Assembly: GCA_035283845.1 (NCBI GenBank)
Contig: DATESZ010000063.1
Coordinates: 1-13,419, forward strand
Reading direction: 5' to 3'
Source: DATESZ01 sp035283845
GTDB lineage: Bacteria; Desulfobacterota; Syntrophia; Syntrophales; JACQWR01
DNA length: 13,419 nucleotides
Shown: positions 6,708-12,617 of the stretch, piece after piece
Position numbering within the stretch: the first letter of the stretch is position 1
Layout: each line of letters opens with the position of its first letter
Translations under genes and position numbers: made by a program
The notes under the pieces: model-generated
Seen by the model: only the letters and a program-made list of their open reading frames with translations
The model's database searches: none
What the model was told of the DNA's origin: nothing

Positions 6708-7487
6708 TCACCATATTCTCCAGGCGGCATGGCCGGAATCCCACATCTGATTCAACATCTCATATTCCCGATAGGTATCCATCCCTAACCAGAAACCTTC
6801 ATGGCGGAAGGCCATCAGTTGCCCGTCGGCGGCGAATTTTTCCATCGGGGCGCGCTCCAGGATGCAATCCGGGTCCAAATAGCGAAATACTTCCCGGTTA
6901 AAAACAAAGAAGCCTCCGTTTATCCACTCCGTCTGCGTCTTTTCCCTGAAGCTCCTCACCTTGCCATTTTCCGACAGATCCAGGATGCCATAACGCGAAG
7001 GAGCTCTGGTTGCCGTGAGCGTGGCAATCTTGCCGTGGGATTGATGATATGCCACGAGACTTTTCAAGTCGATATCGGCAAGCCCGTCACCATAAGTTAC
7101 CATGAAGGATTCCGTATCTATATAAGGTTCAATACGCTTTAGCCTGCCCCCCGTCATGGTGTGCAACCCCGTGTCCACCAAGGCGATCTCGAAGTCCTGC
7201 TCGGTATGGTTGCTCTGAAAGGAGATACGGTTCTTCTTCCCCAGAAAGATGGTAAAATCGTTGCTCGTGGCCTCGTAGTTCAGGAAGTAGTCCTTGATAA
7301 CACTCCCCTTGTAACCGAGACAGAGAATAAAACGGCGAAAGCCATAATGGGCATAGATTTTCATGATATGCCAGACGATAGGTTTGCCGCCCACTTCCAC
7401 CATAGGTTTGGGTTTGAACTCCGTTTCTTCACGAAGTCTTGTTCCCATACCGCCGCAGAGAATTACTACAGGAATATTTTCCTTCAC
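6708..7487 (-). CDS. ddhA: Glucose-1-phosphate cytidylyltransferase (RfbF/DdhA)
   Basis: This enzyme makes CDP-glucose from CTP and glucose-1-phosphate, the entry step to CDP-3,6-dideoxyhexoses. GTG 7487 is chosen as start because GGAG (7493-7496) lies 5 bases upstream and it gives 259 residues, close to the roughly 257 of characterised RfbF. A start further left at 7544 would overlap the ddhC end and add residues that look unlike the family. The nucleotidyltransferase signature LCGGMGTRL is at residues 10-18, with PKPMVEVGGKPI (26-37) binding the sugar phosphate, and YGDGLADID (132-140) supplies the metal-binding Asp. WINGGFFVF lies about two-thirds along. The gene begins 17 bases after the ddhC stop and ends 35 bases before the yerE-like start, so it sits inside the operon. 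Confidence 0.93.
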   Translation of the reverse strand: MKENIPVVILCGGMGTRLREETEFKPKPMVEVGGKPIVWHIMKIYAHYGFRRFILCLGYKGSVIKDYFLNYEATSNDFTIFLGKKNRISFQSNHTEQDFEIALVDTGLHTMTGGRLKRIEPYIDTESFMVTYGDGLADIDLKSLVAYHQSHGKIATLTATRAPSRYGILDLSENGKVRSFREKTQTEWINGGFFVFNREVFRYLDPDCILERAPMEKFAADGQLMAFRHEGFWLGMDTYREYEMLNQMWDSGHAAWRIW

Positions 7488-7504
7488 CGGAACTCCTTTT
7501 GCTT

Positions 7505-8824
7505 CTAAAGACGTTCCCCTTGCATAAACCGGGCAAAGACACATGCCATGTATTCCAGCCTAACATCATCGAGACCGGGATAGACACCGATAAAGAAGGT
7601 GCTGTTCATGATGATATCGGTATTATTGAGATCACCGACTAAGCGATGGGGGATATTTACAAAGGCCGGGTGGCGCAACAGGTTTCCACTGAAAAGATTC
7701 CTTGTTTCCACCCTGTTCGATTCTAAAAAACGCGTCAGATCGTTGCGGGAAAACCCGGCATCCTCACGTACCGTAATGACGAAACCGAACCAGGAAGGAT
7801 CGGAATGCTCTATGGCCTCAGGCAGAATCAAACGATCCTCATAGGCTTGCAATCTTTCCAGGAGTTTCTGGAAGTTCAATTTCCGCCTGGCGATAAAATC
7901 AGGAAGCTTTTTTAGCTGGGCACAACCGATGGCCGCCTGCATATCGGTAACCTTTAAATTATAGCCGATATGACTGTAAATGTATTTATGATCGTAACCG
8001 AAGGGAAGAAGGCCAAATTGCCGACCAAAACGTTTGCCGCAGGTGTTATTCTCGCCTCCTGTACAGTAACAGTCTCTTCCCCAATCTCTGATGGAACGCA
8101 CTATCCGGGCCAATTCCTTGTCGTCGGTGGCAACGCAGCCCCCCTCGCCCATTGTGATGTGATGGGCGGGATAAAAGGAAAAGGTAGCCAGATGGCCAAA
8201 GGTACCCGTAAGTTCATTCCGGTAGCGTGACCCCAAGGCGTCACAGTTATCTTCAATCAACCAGAGGTTATGCTTTTTCACCAGTTCCATGACGGCATCC
8301 AGATGGAAGGGCGCCCCCATCGTGTGGGCCATCATTATGGCCTTGGTTTTCGGCCCCACGGCTTCGACAAGGAGTTCCGGCATGGCCGTATAATCCCCAA
8401 GACTTACATCTACGAAAACGGGTATCATCTGGTTTTGCACAATGGGAGCCACGGTGGTGGGAAAAGCAGCGGCAACGGTAATAACTTCGTCGCCCGGCCG
8501 CAGACGTCGCTCACCTAAGTTCGGCGAGGTAAGAGCCGTCATGGCCACGAGATTCGCCGAAGAGCCCGAGTTAACCAGAAAGGCGCTGCCGAGGCCTAAA
8601 TACTCGGCAAAATCAGCCTCGAATCTTTCGGCGTATCTGCTTGCCGTCAGATAGAAATCCAGGCTGGCGTCGACCAGGTTACAGAGTTCCTCACCGTCGA
8701 AGAAACGTCCCGCATATTGGACGAAGTCGCGAGAAGGATCGAAGGAGCTGCTTCCGAACTTCTCCTGGCAGTAACGGCTGACAAGTTCCAATATCTGTTT
8801 ACGAAGCTCAACTGCATCTGACAT
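7505..8824 (-). CDS. ddhC: CDP-4-keto-6-deoxyglucose 3-dehydrase E1 (RfbH/DdhC), PMP and [2Fe-2S] dependent
   Basis: This is E1 of 3-deoxygenation: it uses pyridoxamine phosphate plus a [2Fe-2S] cluster to remove the C-3 hydroxyl from CDP-4-keto-6-deoxyglucose. Two diagnostic features are visible. First, the position of the usual PLP lysine reads SFYPAHHITMGEGG, with His221/His222 instead of Lys, as in the Yersinia E1. Second, the cysteines follow the E1 pattern C-x57-C-x-C-x7-C exactly (C194, C252, C254, C262, in EDNC and DCYC...NTC). ATG 8824 gives 439 residues, matching RfbH length. It lies 5 bases past the ddhB stop, with GAGAG just upstream; a GTG at 8842 inside ddhB would add six residues. 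E1 needs a partner iron-sulfur flavin reductase (DdhD/E3), which is not in this window, so it must be encoded elsewhere or be replaced by a general reductase. Confidence 0.95.
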   Translation of the reverse strand: MSDAVELRKQILELVSRYCQEKFGSSSFDPSRDFVQYAGRFFDGEELCNLVDASLDFYLTASRYAERFEADFAEYLGLGSAFLVNSGSSANLVAMTALTSPNLGERRLRPGDEVITVAAAFPTTVAPIVQNQMIPVFVDVSLGDYTAMPELLVEAVGPKTKAIMMAHTMGAPFHLDAVMELVKKHNLWLIEDNCDALGSRYRNELTGTFGHLATFSFYPAHHITMGEGGCVATDDKELARIVRSIRDWGRDCYCTGGENNTCGKRFGRQFGLLPFGYDHKYIYSHIGYNLKVTDMQAAIGCAQLKKLPDFIARRKLNFQKLLERLQAYEDRLILPEAIEHSDPSWFGFVITVREDAGFSRNDLTRFLESNRVETRNLFSGNLLRHPAFVNIPHRLVGDLNNTDIIMNSTFFIGVYPGLDDVRLEYMACVFARFMQGERL

Positions 8825-8829
8825 AACTC

Positions 8830-9939
8830 TCAAAAACTCCACACCAAATTCTGTTGCTTTGCCCTCTCTGCGTAGCGGTCTATCTGTTCCGCACAGATAT
8901 CATACATATCCTTTTGTTCATTTTGGTAAAAGAGCTTGTACCAAGCCACCAAGTAGCTTAAACACTCTTCAAGGCCAAGTGTGCTGTGCCAGTTAAGTTC
9001 CGCCAAAGCCTTATCGCAACAGAGCTTGAGATTGCGAGCCTCATGGATGGACGCCCCCCCGGTCAAGGTGGTATCCATCCATGCACCTGATCCCCAGAGT
9101 TCTAAAATCTTCTCCACAATCTGCCCCACCGTCAGATGGCTCTGTTCCGAGGAGCCGAAGTTCCATGCCCCGCTGAAACTTTCGGGAGATTCGTTAAGCA
9201 TGCTCCCTAACCACAGGTATCCGCTCAATGGCTCCAGCACGTGCTGCCAGGGACGGATTGCTTTGGGATTTCTTATTTCAATCTTTTGATTAGCGCTCAA
9301 AGCCCTTATGCAATCCGTAGTAAGACGGTCCACACCCCAGTCGCCGCCACCGAGAACATTCCCTGCCCGGACGGAAGCGGCTCCTACTATCCTGTTGCCA
9401 GAAGAGCCCCTCCTGAAAAACGACCGTTGATAGGCGGAAAAAACCAACTCTGCGCCCCCCTTAGAGGCGCTGTATGGATCATGTCCCCCCATCGGGTCGT
9501 TTTCCCTGTAACCCCACATCCATTCACGGTTTTCATAACACTTGTCGCTGGTAACATTGATAAGTACGTTAACGGATGGGGTCCTTCGCGCCGCTTCCAG
9601 TACATTGACGGTACCGCCGATATTGGTATCGAAGGTCAGCTTGGGCTCCCTATAAGACGTTCTTACGATGGCTTGGGCAGCCAAGTGGAAAACGAACGCT
9701 GGTTTGTATTTTGCGAATATCTCTATAAGGTTGTCAAGATCAAGGATGTCACCGTCTATATGGGTAATTTTGTCTTTTAGTTTACAGGCATTAAAATTGT
9801 TGGGTTCGCTGGGGGGCGCCAACGAATAGCCAACGACTTCCGCTCCTAACTCTCTTAACCAGATAGACAGCCATGAGCCCTTAAAACCCGTATGGCCTGT
9901 AATCAAAACCTTTTTACCTTTATATGCATTTTTGAACAT
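8830..9939 (-). CDS. ddhB: CDP-glucose 4,6-dehydratase (RfbG/DdhB)
   Basis: This extended SDR converts CDP-glucose to CDP-4-keto-6-deoxyglucose with tightly bound NAD. It has the family signature GHTGFKGSWLS (15-25), the catalytic Thr/Asp/Lys strand TSDKCYE (130-136) and the Tyr156-x3-Lys160 pair in DPYSASKGG. GNVLGGGDWG and RPWQHVLEPL are also characteristic of RfbG. ATG 9939 is preferred because the homologous proteins begin about 15 residues before this loop; it gives 369 residues against about 360 usually. A TTG at 9969 would add ten residues. Neither start has a strong Shine-Dalgarno. It is the first gene of the minus-strand sugar operon: nothing on this strand lies directly upstream, and the next gene to the right is divergent, so the operon promoter should be in the 9940-10171 gap. 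Confidence 0.94.
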   Translation of the reverse strand: MFKNAYKGKKVLITGHTGFKGSWLSIWLRELGAEVVGYSLAPPSEPNNFNACKLKDKITHIDGDILDLDNLIEIFAKYKPAFVFHLAAQAIVRTSYREPKLTFDTNIGGTVNVLEAARRTPSVNVLINVTSDKCYENREWMWGYRENDPMGGHDPYSASKGGAELVFSAYQRSFFRRGSSGNRIVGAASVRAGNVLGGGDWGVDRLTTDCIRALSANQKIEIRNPKAIRPWQHVLEPLSGYLWLGSMLNESPESFSGAWNFGSSEQSHLTVGQIVEKILELWGSGAWMDTTLTGGASIHEARNLKLCCDKALAELNWHSTLGLEECLSYLVAWYKLFYQNEQKDMYDICAEQIDRYAERAKQQNLVWSF

Positions 9940-9981
9940 AAATATATTTGAACCAATTGCAAAACTCAAAAATCAGGCAGA

Positions 9982-9987
9982 ATTATA
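9982..9987 (-). promoter_or_regulatory. Candidate -10 box TATAAT for the sugar operon
   Basis: A perfect TATAAT is read on the minus strand, about 40 bases before ATG 9939. No good -35 sits at 16-18 bases; TTGAAG lies only 10 bases away. It may be an activator-dependent promoter or a chance match. Confidence 0.3.
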
Positions 9988-10121
9988 CACAAAAGGTCTT
10001 CAAAATGGATGAAGAAAGTGCTATCTTCCACCCCGATTTAAACAAACAGAAAAAGGGGATAAGTGGTAAGGAAACCAACCCCTCTCTTCAACATTTGGCA
10101 TAGCATACAACTCACAATTTT

Positions 10122-10152
10122 TTGACAATAACTCGCTTTTTGGCGGTAGAGT
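10122..10152 (+). promoter_or_regulatory. Candidate sigma-70 promoter for the SPOR-NlpC/P60 gene
   Basis: A perfect -35 TTGACA (10122-10127) is followed after 19 bases by TAGAGT (10147-10152), a 4/6 match to TATAAT. Transcription would start near 10158, just before the AAGGG ribosome site, so the GTG at 10151 could not be used and 10172 would be the start. Confidence 0.35.
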
Positions 10153-10171
10153 GTATGAAAAGGGTGATTGT

Positions 10172-10960
10172 GTGTCAAGAAGAAACTGGCACATTCTAAT
10201 TTTGAGTAAAGGACAACGCCTATTCTCACTCGCCTGCATTTTTTTTCTGCTGGCCGGGTGTGCCGCCGGGACTGCGCCTTACCGGCACCGCCCGGGGGTA
10301 AAAGGGAAAGTACCCCTGGCCCGCATGAGGTATACCGTTCAGGTCGGCGCCTTTTCCAAGGCGGAAAACGCATCACGCCTGACGGAGACACTGCGCGGAC
10401 AGGGCATTGATGCCACCTATTTTGTTGCCGAGAAGGGACTTTACAAGGTCCGTTTCGGAAACTACCCCTCCCGTGCCGAAGCTCTCAGGAAGGCGGAATT
10501 CCTGAAAGCCGGCGGCGTAATCGATGATTTTTTTATCGTCAGTCCTTCCGAATATGCCGCGGCCAAAAAACAGTACGGGGAAAGCTACCTGCGGGATGAA
10601 ATCGTCAGGACAGCAGAAAGCTTCATCGGCGTTCCTTACCTGTGGGGCGGCAACGATGCCGATACCGGCTTTGATTGCAGCGGCCTGACGATGACTGTCT
10701 ACCAGTTGAATGGCCTGGACCTTCCCCGGAGCTCGCGGGAACAGGCAGAAGTTGGTTCCCCGGTGACACAAAACCAGTTGTCGAAGGGAGACCTGGTCTT
10801 TTTCCGCATCCAGGGTAAAGGAAAGGTTTCCCATGTTGGCATCTACGCGGGTGACAATCGCTTCATCCATGCGCCGGGAAAGGGTAAGAAGATCTGTGCA
10901 GATTCTCTCTCCCGTGAGTATTTCCAAAAACATTATGCCGGGGGAAGATCCTACATGTAG
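10172..10960 (+). CDS. SPOR-domain NlpC/P60 peptidoglycan hydrolase lipoprotein
   Basis: This is a 262-residue envelope protein. GTG 10172 is preferred over GTG 10151 because AAGGG (10160-10164) is 7 bases upstream; a TTG at 10202 would give a shorter signal peptide but lacks a ribosome site. Residues 1-29 are a lipoprotein signal with lipobox LAGC, lipid-modified at C30. Residues 53-124 look like a SPOR domain (YTVQVGAFSKAENA, YKVRFGNYPSRAEA), which in other proteins binds denuded septal glycan. Residues 138-262 are NlpC/P60 with the catalytic triad C169 (GFDCSGL), H221 (SHVGIY) and H233 (FIHAP); it should cleave the D-Glu-diamino acid bond of peptidoglycan stem peptides. It is alone on its strand, divergent from the sugar operon and convergent with the CooC-like gene. 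A role in cell separation or wall turnover is likely. Confidence 0.88.
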   Translation: MSRRNWHILILSKGQRLFSLACIFFLLAGCAAGTAPYRHRPGVKGKVPLARMRYTVQVGAFSKAENASRLTETLRGQGIDATYFVAEKGLYKVRFGNYPSRAEALRKAEFLKAGGVIDDFFIVSPSEYAAAKKQYGESYLRDEIVRTAESFIGVPYLWGGNDADTGFDCSGLTMTVYQLNGLDLPRSSREQAEVGSPVTQNQLSKGDLVFFRIQGKGKVSHVGIYAGDNRFIHAPGKGKKICADSLSREYFQKHYAGGRSYM

Positions 10961-11037
10961 GGCTTTGCATAACCCCTTTGAACAAAAATAATGAGTTTTT
11001 TAGGCGACCCGACAATATGGCAATAAACGCCAGGGCA

Positions 11038-11838
11038 TTAAGCCAAGCTAAGATGTTCGACAATGTGTCGAGCGGCAATGACGCTGGATGCTGAATCCGG
11101 CAGCCCAATCAACGGTTTACCAAGAAAGTCACATTGGGCTATGGCATCATCCTCGGGAATACAGCCGAGTATCTGCAATCCAGCGCCCCGGGCAATTTTT
11201 CTCACCGCTGTTTCGTCTCCCTTTACCCTATTAATCACCAGCGCCGTTGTTTTACATTTTACGGCGCCACCGCTTTGCATAACTTTACTGATCAAAGCCG
11301 CGGCTTGGATACCTCGAGCAGTGGGGTCGGTGACGATAACGGAAGTGTCCACCGCCCCTGTCACGCGTCTATTTATTTGCTCAATTCCGGCTTCTCCATC
11401 AATTAGGACAAGTTCGAATGCATCTGCCAGAACTTCTATGGCTTCTCTTAACAAAAGATTTACAGGGCAGAAACATCCCTGCCCTTCCTGGCGGCCCATG
11501 ACCAGCAAACTAAATCCTTGCCACTCAGTGAGCGCATCTAAGAGCACATAATCAAGCGTATGAGCAAGTTCTGTTTTTTCCTGGTCACTTCGGGCTTCTC
11601 TCGCCTGTTTTATTATTTCCTCGCGAATTTCGGCAATGGTTTTTTTTGGCTTTGCTCCAACAGCGCCGGGCAGACAGCTTACCGGGTCGGCATCGATAAG
11701 AAGCATCTTAGGAGCATTACTGCTTTCCAATAACACCTTGGTTATCAAAGCAGTAAGTGCGGTCTTGCCGCTCCCACCCTTCCCGCAAAAAGCCACCAAT
11801 CTCCTTTTGGGTGAAACATCTTCCGCTTTCAGGGTCAT
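11038..11838 (-). CDS. CooC/AcsF-like P-loop ATPase (MinD family) with CxC metal motif
   Basis: This is a 266-residue SIMIBI-class ATPase starting at ATG 11838, with AAGGAAAG about 3 bases upstream, 12 bases after the stop of the CdhC-like gene. It has the deviant Walker A GKGGSGKT (19-26) with the signature Lys, and MLLIDADP (45-52). The motif GCFCPVNLLLREA places C122-x-C124 where CooC1 of CO dehydrogenase carries its paired cysteines, which bind Ni or Zn at the dimer interface. LIDGEAGIEQ and VTDPTARGI further match CooC. The family inserts nickel into CODH (CooC) or acetyl-CoA synthase (AcsF). Here the neighbours are an ACS-like domain protein and a 2-hydroxyacyl-CoA dehydratase-type protein, so it probably loads a metal or cluster into one of these. 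Which metal cannot be told. Confidence 0.85.
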   Translation of the reverse strand: MTLKAEDVSPKRRLVAFCGKGGSGKTALTALITKVLLESSNAPKMLLIDADPVSCLPGAVGAKPKKTIAEIREEIIKQAREARSDQEKTELAHTLDYVLLDALTEWQGFSLLVMGRQEGQGCFCPVNLLLREAIEVLADAFELVLIDGEAGIEQINRRVTGAVDTSVIVTDPTARGIQAAALISKVMQSGGAVKCKTTALVINRVKGDETAVRKIARGAGLQILGCIPEDDAIAQCDFLGKPLIGLPDSASSVIAARHIVEHLSLA

Positions 11839-11850
11839 TACTTTCCTTGC

Positions 11851-12615
11851 CTAAAACGCTTTTTGTTTACGCATAACGCGCACTTCTCTGACCGTATCGC
11901 AAACAGCTTTTTCCTCGCAATCATTGCAGTCATCGGTATTGCATTCGTATAGTCCGTGTTCGTTTCTCTTGAGTTTTCTAAACCAATTACTTACCTTTTC
12001 AACTTCTACTGCAATGCTTTCTAATGACTCTATATCTTCTTTACTTGAGGTAACAAAAAGGACTTCCATGGCCTCGACTGATGCCAGCTTCGATCTCAGG
12101 ATGGCCATCAAGGCCCTTCCCAAATCTTCAAAGGAAAAGCCCTTGCCCCCAGCCTTATTGCTTACACGCGTCCACATACAGCGGGGGACACTACGGATCA
12201 TATACCCCTCTATCTCTCCCAAGATCATGTACTGGGCCTTCTCCAGTTGCAGGTGATCTTCTTCTCTCAGCATTTCGCCTGCTAACAGTATTACCTGACC
12301 GAAAGCCAGGCTTTTGCCACCTGCTTCTTGGATACCGGGGCCTATGAGAGTTATTTGCCCTCCATTAACTAAAGAAAGATCATTGGTCCATAAAACAAAG
12401 GAACATCCTCCTATACTGGGGTTCCCCAACTCAACGAATGTGTCCTCTTTAAGTATTATTCTGGGCCCTGCCGCTTCTCCCACCCGGACAGGCAAACCCG
12501 CTAAAAGCTCTTCAATGGTTTCAGGGCAAACCATTTCCCTGATTTGTCTTCCGTCTTTTCGTTTTTTCTTTACATAATCTCTAAGCTTTTCTATACACAG
12601 ATCGAGTGTTTCCAC
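11851..12615 (-). CDS. Acetyl-CoA synthase beta subunit (CdhC/AcsB)-like domain protein, lacking the full A-cluster domain
   Basis: This 254-residue protein starts at GTG 12615, with only a poor ribosome site, 2 bases after the upstream stop. Residues about 50-200 resemble the middle domain of the CODH/ACS beta subunit: FVELGNP (60-66), ITLIGPGIQEAGGKSLAFGQVILLAGEM, with GEIEGYM then CMWTRVSNKAGGKGFSFEDLG (146-166) in the place of the ACS segment that reads roughly W-x-RIS-K-x-A-x-KGF. The C-terminus ends soon after C225-x4-C230-x2-C233-x5-C239, near the point where the ACS A-cluster domain begins. The later Cys-Gly-Cys that holds the two nickel ions in ACS is absent, so it cannot be a normal acetyl-CoA synthase. 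The four cysteines could hold an iron-sulfur cluster or zinc. It lies between a 2-hydroxyacyl-CoA dehydratase-like gene and a CooC-like gene. The fold assignment is from motif memory; the function is unknown. Confidence 0.65.
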   Translation of the reverse strand: METLDLCIEKLRDYVKKKRKDGRQIREMVCPETIEELLAGLPVRVGEAAGPRIILKEDTFVELGNPSIGGCSFVLWTNDLSLVNGGQITLIGPGIQEAGGKSLAFGQVILLAGEMLREEDHLQLEKAQYMILGEIEGYMIRSVPRCMWTRVSNKAGGKGFSFEDLGRALMAILRSKLASVEAMEVLFVTSSKEDIESLESIAVEVEKVSNWFRKLKRNEHGLYECNTDDCNDCEEKAVCDTVREVRVMRKQKAF

Positions 12616-12617
12616 TT

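Larger units (their letters stand above)
9940..10171. other. Divergent intergenic region between the sugar operon and the lipoprotein gene
   Basis: About 230 bases without a supported gene, AT-richer than the flanks. It must hold the promoters of both divergent units. I see one candidate for each direction, listed separately. No long repeat, tRNA or convincing regulatory palindrome is visible. A G4...C4 inverted pair around 10054-10082 followed by a T-run on the minus strand is too loose to call a terminator. No JUMPstart/ops element was recognised. Confidence 0.6.

Noticed and set aside
7488..7544. Earlier start for ddhA overlapping the end of ddhC
   Set aside because: The added residues do not look like the family and the GGAG site favours GTG 7487.
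7505..8824. Ordinary PLP sugar aminotransferase (DegT/DnrJ/EryC1)
   Set aside because: The PLP lysine is replaced by His and the four E1 cluster cysteines are present with exact spacing.
9241..9780. 179-residue open frame on the + strand
   Set aside because: Antisense to ddhB, whose conserved motifs span the same bases.
10373..10933. 186-residue open frame on the - strand
   Set aside because: Antisense to the SPOR-NlpC/P60 gene including its catalytic residues; no motif of its own.
10961..11037. Terminator between the convergent NlpC/P60 and CooC-like genes
   Set aside because: A T6 run is present but no stable GC-rich stem precedes it.
11063..11551. 162-residue open frame on the + strand
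   Set aside because: Antisense to the CooC-like ATPase; Ser/Pro/Thr-rich shadow composition.
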